Shown: one piece after another, positions 1-8,209 of the stretch | Layout of the letters: each line of letters starts with the position of its first letter | How positions within the stretch are numbered: position 1 is the first letter of the stretch | From: Aeromonas veronii bv. veronii | GTDB taxonomy: Bacteria > Pseudomonadota > Gammaproteobacteria > Enterobacterales > Aeromonadaceae | NCBI RefSeq assembly: GCF_000820225.1 | Contig: NZ_CDDK01000031.1 | Span: forward strand, 71,032 to 135,031 | Length of the DNA: 64,000 nt | Direction of reading: 5' to 3' | Made by a program: the position numbers and the translations under genes | The notes under the pieces: model-generated | Told to the model about the DNA's origin: nothing | The model's input: only the letters and a program-made list of their open reading frames with translations | Databases searched by the model: none

Positions 1-59
1 TCAAGCCAGCGAATACCAGAGCACTGGCTTGAACTCACAAGGATCACACACGGTCAGGT

Positions 60-426
60 CTATTCTGCCAACAGCAATGGAATATTGGCGGGGTCAAAAT
101 CATGACTGATATCGGTACTTCTGATAGCGCCTTCCCGATTCACGCCATGGTGTGACTCTGCACCATATTCCCCATCACTCAACAGCACTTCAATTGCCAG
201 ATACACACATCCACTGTCATATCCATCCACAACCCGTTTCCCCCTTGTTTTATAACCCCATCAATATTAGCGGATAAAAAAAGAGCTGCTCGCTGAAGCT
301 GAAAATTTCATGAAAATAACCACCGGATATCCTCCATTCACGGCGCAATATCCGAATCGGCAAGAGAGCCTCGAGTGGATCAGCCCCGAGAATAATATCA
401 GGGGCTCGAATGCTGCTCGCCCTCAC
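60..426 (-). pseudogene. possible frameshifted remnant of an unrecognised gene
   Basis: Reading the minus strand by eye, one frame is open from a GTG at 426 down to a TAA at 250-252. The neighbouring frame is open from just beyond that point to a TAG at 60-62. Removing one base from the C4 run at 256-259 would join them into about 120 codons, ending with residues that read like real protein (for example SHHGVNREGAIRSTDISHDF). Codon choice is less G+C-rich at third positions than in nearby genes, so this could be acquired and decayed DNA. No family is recognised. The GTG start has no convincing ribosome binding site. It may be chance, since about 120 codons of open frame split in two is weak evidence. 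Confidence 0.3.
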
Positions 427-467
427 CAACGAAAGATCCGACCAGAAACATGACCCGCATCACACTA

Positions 468-509
468 TTTACTTAGCCTGCTAAACAAGTATGATAGTTA
501 GCATGCTAA
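468..509 (+). promoter_or_regulatory. promoter with two SlyA-type operators
   Basis: A plausible sigma-70 promoter has TTTACT at 468-473 and TATGAT at 490-495 with 16 bp between them. Two near-identical 12-bp palindromes lie on it: TTAGCCTGCTAA at 473-484 and TTAGCATGCTAA at 498-509, with centres 25 bp apart. The second closely matches the known SlyA box TTAGCAAGCTAA. One covers the spacer and the other lies just past the -10 box, so binding by the regulator encoded next should block its own operon. Confidence 0.75.
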
Positions 510-528
510 GTACATTGAGGATGAGAAG

Positions 529-1041
529 ATGACGGATCTGGAAAGGTTGCGCGAGCTGTCGCTCGCCGAGCAGATAGCGCGGATGCACCGGCTATGGCGT
601 ACTGCCGCCGACCTGGAGCTGGCTCCCCTTGGCCTCACCCATCCCCGCTGGACCGCGCTGTGGAAACTCTCCCGCATGGGGAACCATGTCAGCCAGAAGA
701 CCCTGGCCGAAGCCCTCGAAATAGAACTGCCATCCCTGATGCGCACCCTGGGCCAGCTGGAAGAGCAGGGACTGATTGAGCGCCACTGCTGCAGTCAGGA
801 CAAGCGGGCCCGCATCGTCTGCGTGACCCCGGCAGGCCAGACCCTGCTCGATCAGATCGCCGACCGCATCATGAATATCCGCCGGGAGCTGCTGGGGGGC
901 ATCGACGAGCAGACCCTGCAACTGTTTGAAGCCACAGTGCAGCGGATCTCGGCCAACGCCCTCAGCAAAATTGAACAACACCACGACCGACAAGCCGGAG
1001 GCGATACAAGCCCTCCCGAGACCGACACAGAGAGAGAATAA
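529..1041 (+). CDS. SlyA-type MarR family transcriptional regulator
   Basis: The product is a 170-residue winged-helix dimeric regulator. The region from about residue 36 (LTHPRWTALWKL) through IELPSLMRTLGQLEEQGLIE and the wing DKRARIVCVTPAG follows the SlyA layout rather than a generic MarR. The family binds TTAGC-GCTAA palindromes and is usually released by small aromatic ligands. Two such palindromes lie on its promoter, so autoregulation of the three-gene operon is likely. The next gene begins 1 bp after the stop, indicating co-transcription with an adaptor and a membrane exporter. The C-terminal 20 residues are polar and probably disordered. The ligand is not evident from the sequence. 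Confidence 0.9.
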   Translation: MTDLERLRELSLAEQIARMHRLWRTAADLELAPLGLTHPRWTALWKLSRMGNHVSQKTLAEALEIELPSLMRTLGQLEEQGLIERHCCSQDKRARIVCVTPAGQTLLDQIADRIMNIRRELLGGIDEQTLQLFEATVQRISANALSKIEQHHDRQAGGDTSPPETDTERE

Positions 1042-1042
1042 G

Positions 1043-2098
1043 ATGACCCCGGATCAACAATTTACCCGCTGGATCAAATGGTCCATGGCTGGCTTTGCCA
1101 CCCTGTTTGCCTATTTTCTGATAGCCGACCTGCTGATGCCCCTCACCCCTCAGGCGATGGCGACCCGGGTGGTCACCAAGCTGGCCCCCCAGGTCAGTGG
1201 CAAGGTGATCGAGGTCGCCGTTCACAACAACCAGCAGGTCAAGAAAGGGGAGCTGCTGTTCAGGCTGGATCCGGCCCCTTTTGAACTGGCGGTGGAGCAG
1301 GCCCACCTTGCGCTGGCGCAGGCCGAGCAGCAGAACGGTGAACTGGATGCCGCCCTGACCGCCGCCGTTGCCGAGATCAACGCCAAGGAGACCCTGGCCA
1401 GCCAGAAGTGGCGCGAGGCTGAGCGCATCGATGCGCTCTACCAACGTCACATGGTTTCGCTGCAACAAAAAGATGAAGCTGACAGCGCCCTGCGCAGCGC
1501 CCAGGCCAACCTGCGCGCCAGTCAGGCCAAACTGGCCCAGATCAAGGCCAGTCGTGGCGTGACCGGTGAGGATAATCTGTTACTGCGCCAGGCCCGCAAC
1601 AAGCTGGCGCAAGCGCAGTTGGCCCTCTCTTACAGCCAGGTCCACGCGGATCAGGATGGCACCATCACCAACCTGCAGCTCAAGCCGGGCAGTATCGCCA
1701 GCGCTGGCAGCCCGCTGCTGGCGCTGGTGTCGGAACAGGTAGATGTCATTGCCGATTTTAGGGAGAAGAGCCTGCGCCATGTTGGCGAGCAAACCCGCGC
1801 ACTGGTGGCCTTCGATGGCGAACCGGGTCAGCTCTATCCTGCCCGGGTGAGCAGTCTGGATGCCGGGGTGAGTGCCGGTCAGTTTGATGCCAATGGTCGA
1901 CTGGCCGCGCCGGTGGAGTCGGATCGCTGGGTAAGAGATGCCCAGCGGATGCGGCTGCACCTCGAGCTGGACCAGCTCCCCGATCATCTGCCAGCCGGGG
2001 CGCGAGCCACGGTGCAACTGCTGCCGGACAATGCCCTGACCGCCATGCTGGCACGGGGCCAGATCCACCTGCTCAGCCTGCTCCATTATGTCTACTAA
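1043..2098 (+). CDS. HlyD/EmrA-type membrane fusion (adaptor) protein
   Basis: This 351-residue periplasmic adaptor belongs to an efflux system. It has one N-terminal membrane anchor (about residues 10-32). A biotinyl-like half follows, with [34 protein letters not shown] sequence at about 48-77, then an alanine- and glutamine-rich coiled-coil hairpin (about 85-200), a second lipoyl half and a beta-barrel. The frame is open further upstream inside the regulator gene, but the ATG at 1043 sits just behind the regulator stop and follows a purine-rich AGAGAGAATAAG, so it was chosen. The gene overlaps the next one by 11 bp. Together they should export a small, probably aromatic or amphipathic compound. 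Confidence 0.88.
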   Translation: MTPDQQFTRWIKWSMAGFATLFAYFLIADLLMPLTPQAMATRVVTKLAPQVSGKVIEVAVHNNQQVKKGELLFRLDPAPFELAVEQAHLALAQAEQQNGELDAALTAAVAEINAKETLASQKWREAERIDALYQRHMVSLQQKDEADSALRSAQANLRASQAKLAQIKASRGVTGEDNLLLRQARNKLAQAQLALSYSQVHADQDGTITNLQLKPGSIASAGSPLLALVSEQVDVIADFREKSLRHVGEQTRALVAFDGEPGQLYPARVSSLDAGVSAGQFDANGRLAAPVESDRWVRDAQRMRLHLELDQLPDHLPAGARATVQLLPDNALTAMLARGQIHLLSLLHYVY

Positions 2099-3185
2099 CC
2101 ACGCCACTCACCCGTCGGCCAATACTGCCCCAGCCCACCCCGTCGGTGGTGCTGCCACCCACCTCTGGTATCGGCCCCTCACCGGCAACGAGCTGCGCCA
2201 GTGCCTGCGCATCGCCTTTGGGTGCACCACGGGCTTTCTGCTCTGCAAGCTGTTTGGCTGGAATTACGGGGTCTTCTATACGGTCACGCCGGTGCTGCTG
2301 CTGGGGATGGTGCCGGTGATGAATGGCCATGCCGCGCGCCAGCTGATCGCGGCGGCGGTGGTCTGTGGGGTGGAGGTCGGGCTGCTGGGGGGGCTGTTTG
2401 GCAGCCATCCGGCGCTGATGACCCCTATCGCCTTTCTGCTGTTTCTCTACCGTTTCGCCGCCATGTCGCGGGGCAGCCTGTTTCTGTTCGGGGCCAACGG
2501 GGTGCTGAGCCTCAGCATCATGCTGCACTTTGCCAGCTATCCGCAGACCGACCTCAACGACCTGATCCTCAACAATATCTGGGCGAGCATGCTGTCGGTA
2601 CTAATCGCCTATCTGATGACCATGCTGATCCCGGATGTGGAGGCCAGACCCAAGCCCGCCTCGGCCCCCAAAGCACCGCACCGGATGCGCCATGAAGCCC
2701 TGCTGGGGGCCACTGTGGCCACCCTGTCGTTTCTGGTATTTCAGGTGTTTGACCTGCGCGACTCCATGTCTGCCCAGGCTACGACCCTGCTGGTGCTGTT
2801 CCCCATGCACTGGAACGGCGCCCTCAGTTATGCCCGCAAACGGGCGATGGGCACCTTGCTGGGGGTCACCTTCGGCTTGCTCGGCCAGTTGCTGCTCTAT
2901 GACTGGTCAGGGCAACTGCTGCTTGTCGCTCCGCTGCTGTGGCTCGGCGCCATGCTGTTCAGCCATGCCCATGTCAAGGAGGCTGGTGGCTCCGGGGTCG
3001 GCTTTGGTGCCCTCACTACCCTCGGCATCCTGTTTGGCCAGTACCTCACTCCGGGCAACGATCTGGTGTTCAGCGCCCTCTACCGGGTGAGCAGCATCCT
3101 GTTTGCCATTGTGGTCACCCTGTTGGCCTGCTACCTCGTCCACCGGTTGCTCAATCGCTTCGAGGCGACCCGCTTCGGTTATTGA
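2088..3185 (+). CDS. FUSC/DUF2955-type membrane exporter subunit
   Basis: This 365-residue polytopic inner-membrane protein has two similar halves, each a cluster of hydrophobic helices. A charged cytoplasmic loop (about residues 185-205, containing VEARPKPASAPKAPHRMRHE) separates them. This layout fits the fusaric-acid-resistance/aromatic-acid-exporter superfamily (AaeB-like, DUF2955), whose members pair with HlyD-type adaptors. The start codon lies inside the adaptor gene, so translation is probably coupled. A strong terminator follows the stop. The substrate cannot be told from sequence; the SlyA-type regulator upstream suggests induction by an aromatic or antimicrobial compound. Confidence 0.8.
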   Translation: MSTNHATHPSANTAPAHPVGGAATHLWYRPLTGNELRQCLRIAFGCTTGFLLCKLFGWNYGVFYTVTPVLLLGMVPVMNGHAARQLIAAAVVCGVEVGLLGGLFGSHPALMTPIAFLLFLYRFAAMSRGSLFLFGANGVLSLSIMLHFASYPQTDLNDLILNNIWASMLSVLIAYLMTMLIPDVEARPKPASAPKAPHRMRHEALLGATVATLSFLVFQVFDLRDSMSAQATTLLVLFPMHWNGALSYARKRAMGTLLGVTFGLLGQLLLYDWSGQLLLVAPLLWLGAMLFSHAHVKEAGGSGVGFGALTTLGILFGQYLTPGNDLVFSALYRVSSILFAIVVTLLACYLVHRLLNRFEATRFGY

Positions 3186-3231
3186 TTTCCTGTTGTAAGC
3201 ACTGTTGTCAGCCCATGGATGAGCTCTTTTT

Positions 3232-3259
3232 CGCCCCGTCGCCTGCCGGGGCGTTTTTT
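3232..3259 (+). terminator. intrinsic terminator of the efflux operon
   Basis: A 7-bp stem CGCCCCG / CGGGGCG (3232-3238 with 3247-3253), an 8-nt loop and a run of six T follow the exporter gene. Confidence 0.85.
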
Positions 3260-3357
3260 CGCTCGCTCGTTTACTTCCCTCACCAATACTCCTGCCACTA
3301 CAAGTCAGCGCAGAAGTGTGGCTATGCTTGTAAGGCTGCTGTCGATGAGGTGTACCT

Positions 3358-4122
3358 ATGGTTCCGTTGTTAAAAAAATGGCTGGTTTGTCTGATGCTGT
3401 TAGCTACCAGCCCGCTCGGGGCCACCCCGCTCGTCATTGGTGCCGAAGATGACTGGGCCCCCTACTGCGAGCGCGACAAGGACAATGAGGATGACCAGCC
3501 CCACGGACTGGCGCCTGAGCTGGTCAAGGCGGTGTTCGCCACCGAAGGGATCGAGATTGTCTTTCGCACCCTCCCCTTCGCCCGCTGCATGCACGATGCG
3601 AAAAGCGGCAAACTTGCGGGGTGCTTCAACGCCACCATCACCGAAGAGAACCGCTACCAGTACCACTGGCACGATACCCCCATGTTCGAGGAGGATCTTG
3701 CCATCTTCGCCCTTGCCAGCGACCCGCAACGGGATCTCAAGCTCACCTCGCTGGAGGGCAAGCGGGTGGGCATCACCCTCGGCTACACCTACCCCACCGA
3801 TTTTATGGAGAACCCCAGGATCACCCGCTTTCAGGCCAAATCCGATGCCCAGATCCTCGAAATGCTGGTACGTGGCCGGGTCGACTACATCCTGATGAAC
3901 GGCATGCCGGGCTACCTCAAGATCCAGCAAAAACAGCTGACCGGCAAGGTGGTCAAGGTTGGCAAGCTCTCCACTGATGGCTTCTGGCTCGCCTTCTCCC
4001 GCCACCACCCGCAAGGGGAAGCGCTGGCCAAACAGTTCGAGCAGGGGCTGCAGAAGATCAAAAACAACGGCATCTATGAGACGCTGATCCGCCAGTTTGA
4101 AACCAGACTTGGCCTCTACTGA
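3358..4122 (+). CDS. periplasmic solute-binding protein, SBP family 3
   Basis: This 254-residue exported protein has a signal peptide (residues 1-22, KKW followed by a leucine-rich core and an ATP/GAT cleavage area). The mature part begins LVIGAEDDWAPYCER, the opening strand of family-3 amino-acid-type binding proteins. The stretch VRGRVDYILMNGMPGYLKI belongs to the second lobe. No ABC permease or ATPase lies nearby, so it is an orphan; such proteins either feed a remote transporter or present ligand to a sensor. Two other family-3 proteins in this window (near 21.4 and 50.4 kb) are also orphans. GAGG upstream supports the ATG. Confidence 0.8.
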   Translation: MVPLLKKWLVCLMLLATSPLGATPLVIGAEDDWAPYCERDKDNEDDQPHGLAPELVKAVFATEGIEIVFRTLPFARCMHDAKSGKLAGCFNATITEENRYQYHWHDTPMFEEDLAIFALASDPQRDLKLTSLEGKRVGITLGYTYPTDFMENPRITRFQAKSDAQILEMLVRGRVDYILMNGMPGYLKIQQKQLTGKVVKVGKLSTDGFWLAFSRHHPQGEALAKQFEQGLQKIKNNGIYETLIRQFETRLGLY

Positions 4123-4263
4123 TGGCGATGCCTTCCTGATTGCACCCTCTCATACTCGCGCGGTATGCCGGACAGCCAGCGACGCACCGAATGGCCGTGC
4201 GGATTGCACAATAACGGCAACCTGTTAGGCTCACGCCCGTATGACACCAATGGAGCTGTAATC

Positions 4264-4620
4264 ATGAATAAGGTACATATGATGGCCGCTGGTGCGCTGG
4301 CCCTCGGCCTGCTCGCTGGCTGCAATCAGGGCAATACCCTCTCAGTCACCGGTGGCGAACCGGTCAGTTACCAGTGCGAGCAGGGCAAGAAGGTGCAGGT
4401 GCGCTACTTCTCCCTCTCCGACGAAAGCCTCAACTTTATCAAGCTGTCACTGCCGGACGGCAAGGATTACACCCTGCCCCAGGCCGTCTCGGCCTCCGGC
4501 GCCCGCTATACGGACGAACATGAGGCCGTCTGGTGGAACAAGGGGGATGAGGGCTTTGTCGAGCTGCGGGATCAGGATGGCGAGTGGCAGACCGCCTACA
4601 ACGACTGCAAACAGCAATAA
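4264..4620 (+). CDS. mliC: MliC-type lipoprotein inhibitor of C-type lysozyme
   Basis: This 118-residue lipoprotein has a lipobox LLAGC with Cys at about residue 20. The mature domain has the features of the MliC/PliC fold: a YQC...V.Y start and the inhibitory motif SGxxY (SGARY), then W-W and a final cysteine (NDCKQQ) able to pair with the first. The family plugs the active site of vertebrate-type lysozyme from the outer membrane. The start at 4264 follows GGAGCTGTAATC and opens directly into the signal peptide; the longer frame upstream does not look coding. A GC-rich hairpin follows the stop. A second inhibitor, PliI, is encoded at 39.2 kb. Confidence 0.85.
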   Translation: MNKVHMMAAGALALGLLAGCNQGNTLSVTGGEPVSYQCEQGKKVQVRYFSLSDESLNFIKLSLPDGKDYTLPQAVSASGARYTDEHEAVWWNKGDEGFVELRDQDGEWQTAYNDCKQQ

Positions 4621-4624
4621 ACGT

Positions 4625-4655
4625 GACCCCGGCCTGGCCGGGGTCTCTCTTTCTC
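4625..4655 (+). terminator. terminator after mliC
   Basis: An 8-bp stem GACCCCGG / CCGGGGTC (4625-4632 with 4638-4645) is followed by a pyrimidine-rich TCTCTTTCTC tail. It lies between convergent genes. Confidence 0.7.
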
Positions 4656-4676
4656 TGGCATAAGAGTGATGGGGGA

Positions 4677-5069
4677 TCAGTTGATCTCGATCTCGAAGCG
4701 GTTGGTCACCTCGACCGGAATGGCATCCGGGTTGCCCTCTGCCGGGCTGTAGCGGATCCGCGAGAGGGTCGCCAGCGCGCTCTGTTCCAGTTCGCCGGGG
4801 GGCTCGGCCGCCACCACTTCCGGCTTGACCGGCGTGCCGCTGGCGTCGATTTGATAGCGAACTTCCACATACCCCTTGACCGGTTTGGCCGGCAGGGCGG
4901 GCTCGTCATTACCAAGCCATGACCACTGCTTCTCCTGAACCCAGTAGCTGGACAACTGCTCGAGAGGGATAGCGATCGGAGCGCGCTCGTGCGCTACCTC
5001 CTGACGGGATGAGCACCCCAGCAACAGTGTCACTGCCAGACCTGACCATACTGCGACTTTCCAATTCAT
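4677..5069 (-). CDS. TonB C-terminal-domain lipoprotein
   Basis: This 130-residue predicted lipoprotein has lipobox LLLGC (Cys at about 19). From about residue 60 it has a TonB-C-like fold: PVKGYVEVRYQIDASGTPVKPEVV, then LEQSALATLSRIRYSPA and a C-terminal strand. Classic TonB is anchored by an N-terminal helix and has a long proline-rich spacer. This protein has neither, so it probably does not energise a receptor the usual way. Similar short lipidated TonB-C proteins occur in Vibrio and Aeromonas with unknown roles. It is convergent with mliC and apparently monocistronic. Confidence 0.7.
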   Translation of the reverse strand: MNWKVAVWSGLAVTLLLGCSSRQEVAHERAPIAIPLEQLSSYWVQEKQWSWLGNDEPALPAKPVKGYVEVRYQIDASGTPVKPEVVAAEPPGELEQSALATLSRIRYSPAEGNPDAIPVEVTNRFEIEIN

Positions 5070-5181
5070 GTAACGCTCCTTGTTCTTTGCCGGTGCTTGT
5101 TGCCGGACTGCGGGCCGCTCAACACGCGCCCTTTTGGTCAGTCACCCATCCTAACGAAAAAGTATTCGTATGAACATGAAC

Positions 5182-5213
5182 AAAAAGGCCAACCCCGAGA
5201 GGTTGGCCCTTTT
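5182..5213. terminator. bidirectional terminator
   Basis: The stem GGCCAACC / GGTTGGCC (5187-5194 with 5201-5208) is flanked by A5 on the left and T4 on the right, so it can act on both strands. It ends the small membrane-protein gene on the minus strand. Confidence 0.8.
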
Positions 5214-5246
5214 ATCGTCAATGAGCTCACTAACCAGCCGCTGGCA

Positions 5247-5417
5247 TCAGCCGCGCTTGTCGCTCACCACCAACCAGAGAGCATGGACCATGCCCGGCAG
5301 ACCGCCCATCAGGGTCAGCACTATGTTGATTAAAAAGTGCAGGCTAAAGCCCACCTGGATAAACGCGCACACCGGGGGCAGGAAAATGGCCAGCAGGATC
5401 TTGAGCAGATTGTTCAT
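5247..5417 (-). CDS. Pmp3/YqaE family small membrane protein
   Basis: This 56-residue proteolipid has two hydrophobic helices. The signature run LAIFLPPVCAF begins the first, and INIVLTLMGGLPGMVHALW forms the second. This is the UPF0057/Pmp3 layout, linked in other organisms to membrane potential and salt or cold stress. The ATG at 5417 is preceded by AAAAGGAGAGCCGAG, a good ribosome binding site, so it is preferred over the upstream ATG six codons earlier. It is monocistronic, with a strong terminator just downstream. Confidence 0.85.
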   Translation of the reverse strand: MNNLLKILLAIFLPPVCAFIQVGFSLHFLINIVLTLMGGLPGMVHALWLVVSDKRG

Positions 5418-5505
5418 CTCGGCTCTCCTTTTCAAAAAAGTCGTCAGGATTGGAATGGGCTAACCATAAACATCCCGGACTTCAACTGCAAACCAGACAG
5501 GGAAT

Positions 5506-5991
5506 TCACTCACCGGCATCACGCCAGGCATTGAGATCGTGGATCTGCTGATTGCTGCTGCCACGCCAGAGCAGGCCCGGGTCTGCCAACTCCTTTTCAA
5601 ACTTGCCATCCACCAGCACATCCAGCAAGGCCACCAGCTCGCGCTGGGCCTCTGACAGTTCGCCGAGCAGATAACCGGTCCAGCACCAGATATCCTTGCC
5701 CGGACACTCGGCGCGCACCCGTTTCACCAGTGCCAGCACGTGGGGAACATTGGCCGGGTGGAGCGGATCGCCGCCGGAGAGCGACAGACCTCGCCGTGTG
5801 ATGCGGCTGTCGTTGAGATCCGCAATGATGCGATCGCTCATCGTCTCATCGAACGGCTTGCCGCCATCGAGCCGCCAGGTGCTCTGGTTGTAGCAACCCG
5901 GGCACTGATGCTCACAACCGGAGACAAACAGGGTGGCACGGGTGCCGGGGCCGTTAATCACATCGACCGGGTAGTATTGGTGGTAGTGCAT
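5506..5991 (-). CDS. nrdG: anaerobic ribonucleotide reductase activating protein NrdG
   Basis: This 161-residue radical-SAM activase makes the glycyl radical on NrdD. The Fe-S cluster cysteines are C26, C30 and C33 in SGCEHQCPGC, followed by the SAM-binding GG motif (LSGGDPLHP). The ATG at 5991 follows AGGCAGGAAACAAGCG. It lies 100 bp downstream of nrdD on the same strand. That gap holds two hairpins, one terminator-like, so nrdG may be made in lower amount than nrdD, as suits an activase. Its length is normal for the family. Confidence 0.95.
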   Translation of the reverse strand: MHYHQYYPVDVINGPGTRATLFVSGCEHQCPGCYNQSTWRLDGGKPFDETMSDRIIADLNDSRITRRGLSLSGGDPLHPANVPHVLALVKRVRAECPGKDIWCWTGYLLGELSEAQRELVALLDVLVDGKFEKELADPGLLWRGSSNQQIHDLNAWRDAGE

Positions 5992-6020
5992 CGCTTGTTT
6001 CCTGCCTCGTTCACGGGACA

Positions 6021-6071
6021 GCGGCATAACTGCCGCCCTCCAATGAAAATGGCCCCTTGAGTCAGGGGCCA
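6021..6071 (-). terminator. hairpins between nrdD and nrdG, possible attenuator
   Basis: Read on the minus strand, an 8-bp stem TGGCCCCT / AGGGGCCA (6064-6071 with 6050-6057) is followed by ATTTTC. A second hairpin, GCGGCA-TAAC-TGCCGC, lies at 6021-6036. The first looks like a leaky intrinsic terminator inside the operon. Confidence 0.55.
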
Positions 6072-6091
6072 GCTCTTCATCGCCTGTGCGC

Positions 6092-8209
6092 TTACATATG
6101 TTTGACGCGGCGCTTTACTTCTTCCTGCTTGCCCGCATTGAAGGGGCGCGCATCCGGGCTGCCGAGGTAGCCGCAGACACGGCGGGTCACCGACACCTTG
6201 GCCGGGTCGTGGTTGCCGCAGCGCGGGCAAGTAAAGCCCTTGGAGGTACATTCGAACTCACCGGTGAAGCCGCAGTCGTAGCACTCGTCGATGGGAGTGT
6301 TGGTACCGTAGTAGGGCACCTTGTCATAGCTGTAGTCCCAGACGTTCTCCAGCGCTTCCAGATTGTGCTGGATGTTGGGGTACTCGCCGTAGCAGATGAA
6401 GCCGCCGCTGGCGATGGGCGGATAGGGCGCCTCGAAGTCCAGCTTGTCGTACGGGTTGACCTGCTTCTCCACATCAAGGTGGAAGCTGTTGGTGTAGTAA
6501 CCCTTGTCGGTCACGCCGGATACCACGCCAAACTCCTTGGCATCGATGCGGCAGAAACGGGTGCAGAGGTTCTCGCTCGGGGTGGAGTAGAGGCTGAAGC
6601 CGTAGCCAGTCTCCTCTTTCCACTCATCAATGGCCGCCCTGAGACGGGCGATGATGGCGATGGCCTTCTGTTGCAGCTCAACGCTGTCAAACAGGTGCAC
6701 CTTGTCACCAAACAGGGCGTTGATGGTCTCGTGAACCCCGATATAACCGAGGGAAATGGAGGCACGACCGTTCTTGAAGATCTCGCTGACGTTGTCGTCC
6801 GCCTTCAGCCGCACGCCGCAAGCCCCTTCCATATAGAGGATCGGAGCAACCCGTGCTTTCACCCCGTCCAGACGGGTGATGCGGTACATCAGCGCCTTCT
6901 TGGCGACCCGCAGGGAGGCATCCAGACGATCCCAGAAGTCCGCTTCGTCACGGGATTTCAGGGCAATGCGCGGCAGGTTGAGGCTCACCACACCCAGGTT
7001 GTTGCGACCTTCGTGGATCAGCTCGCCATTCTCCTCGTAGGCACCGAGGAAGGAGCGGCAACCCATGGGGGTCTTGAAGGAGCCGGTCACTTTCACGACC
7101 TGGTCGTAGTTGAGGATGTCCGGATACATCCGCTTGGAGGCACACTCCAGCGCCAGTTGCTTGATGTCGTAGTTGGGATCGCCCTGCTTGTGGTTGAGGC
7201 CATCCTTGATGGCGAACACCAGTTTCGGGAACACGGCGGTCTTCTTGTTCTTGCCAAGGCCAGCGATACGGTTGCTGAGGATGGCACGCTGGATCATCCG
7301 CGACTCCCAGCTGTCCCCCAAGCCAAAGCCGAAGGTGACGAAGGGCGTCTGACCGTTGGCGGTGTGCAGGGTGTTGACTTCGTACTCCAGCGACTGGAAG
7401 GCGTCGTAACACTCTTTCTCGGTGCGAGCCATGGCGTAGGCTTCTACGTCGGCAATGCCCCACTCTTCGGCCACTTCACGGTGTTTCTGCCAGCTGATGG
7501 TCACATAGGGGGCCAGCACTTCGTCGATGCGGTTGATGGTGGTGCCGCCATAGATGTGGCTCGCCACCTGAGCGATGATCTGGGCGGTCACGGCCGTGGC
7601 GGTGCTGATGGATTTCGGGGTATCGATCTCCGCATTGCCCATCTTGAAGCCATGGGTCAGCATCCCCTTCAGGTCGATCAACATGCAGTTGAACATCGGG
7701 AAGAAAGGCGAGTAGTCGAGATCGTGGAAGTGCAGATCACCGCTCTCATGAGCCTGAACCACATCACGGGGCAGCATGTGGCTGGTGGCATAGTGCTTGG
7801 CGACGATACCGGCCAGCAGGTCGCGCTGGGTCGGGATCACCTTGGAGTCTTTGTTGGCATTCTCGTTGAGCAGGGCGGCGTTGGTCTGCTCGACCAGACC
7901 GCGGATCTCCTGCGCCAGACGGCCGCGCGCCTCGCGAGCCTGATCCCTGTCGTGACGATATTCGATATAGGCACGGGCGATGGCCTTGTCGTCGGAAGCC
8001 ATCAGGTGGTTTTCGACCCGGTTCTGGATCTCGTGGATATCAACTTCACCACGCCCTTCCAGCTCCTGACTCACCGCATTGGCAATGCGGGAGGCGAGTG
8101 CCGGATTGGCCTGATTGACCGCTTCCGCCGCACGGCTGACCGCCTCTGCAATCAGCTGGGCATTGAATGGTGCGCGACATCCGTCACGTTTGATCACAAC
8201 CGGTTTCAT
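6092..8209 (-). CDS. nrdD: anaerobic ribonucleoside-triphosphate reductase NrdD
   Basis: This 705-residue class III reductase makes dNTPs without oxygen. An ATP-cone occupies about residues 1-95 (VVIKRDGCRAPFNAQLIAEA). The zinc site is C643, C646, C661 and C664, and the glycyl radical motif RVCGYLG has its radical at about G680. Length and spacing closely follow the enterobacterial enzyme. Two NrdR boxes lie about 155-200 bp upstream. nrdG follows in the same direction. The long open frame on the opposite strand is a shadow of this gene. Confidence 0.97.
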   Translation of the reverse strand: MKPVVIKRDGCRAPFNAQLIAEAVSRAAEAVNQANPALASRIANAVSQELEGRGEVDIHEIQNRVENHLMASDDKAIARAYIEYRHDRDQAREARGRLAQEIRGLVEQTNAALLNENANKDSKVIPTQRDLLAGIVAKHYATSHMLPRDVVQAHESGDLHFHDLDYSPFFPMFNCMLIDLKGMLTHGFKMGNAEIDTPKSISTATAVTAQIIAQVASHIYGGTTINRIDEVLAPYVTISWQKHREVAEEWGIADVEAYAMARTEKECYDAFQSLEYEVNTLHTANGQTPFVTFGFGLGDSWESRMIQRAILSNRIAGLGKNKKTAVFPKLVFAIKDGLNHKQGDPNYDIKQLALECASKRMYPDILNYDQVVKVTGSFKTPMGCRSFLGAYEENGELIHEGRNNLGVVSLNLPRIALKSRDEADFWDRLDASLRVAKKALMYRITRLDGVKARVAPILYMEGACGVRLKADDNVSEIFKNGRASISLGYIGVHETINALFGDKVHLFDSVELQQKAIAIIARLRAAIDEWKEETGYGFSLYSTPSENLCTRFCRIDAKEFGVVSGVTDKGYYTNSFHLDVEKQVNPYDKLDFEAPYPPIASGGFICYGEYPNIQHNLEALENVWDYSYDKVPYYGTNTPIDECYDCGFTGEFECTSKGFTCPRCGNHDPAKVSVTRRVCGYLGSPDARPFNAGKQEEVKRRVKHM

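Noticed and set aside
1-36. hairpin AGCCAG...CTGGCT at the left edge
   Set aside because: A 6-bp stem with a 14-nt loop and no T run is too weak to call a terminator.
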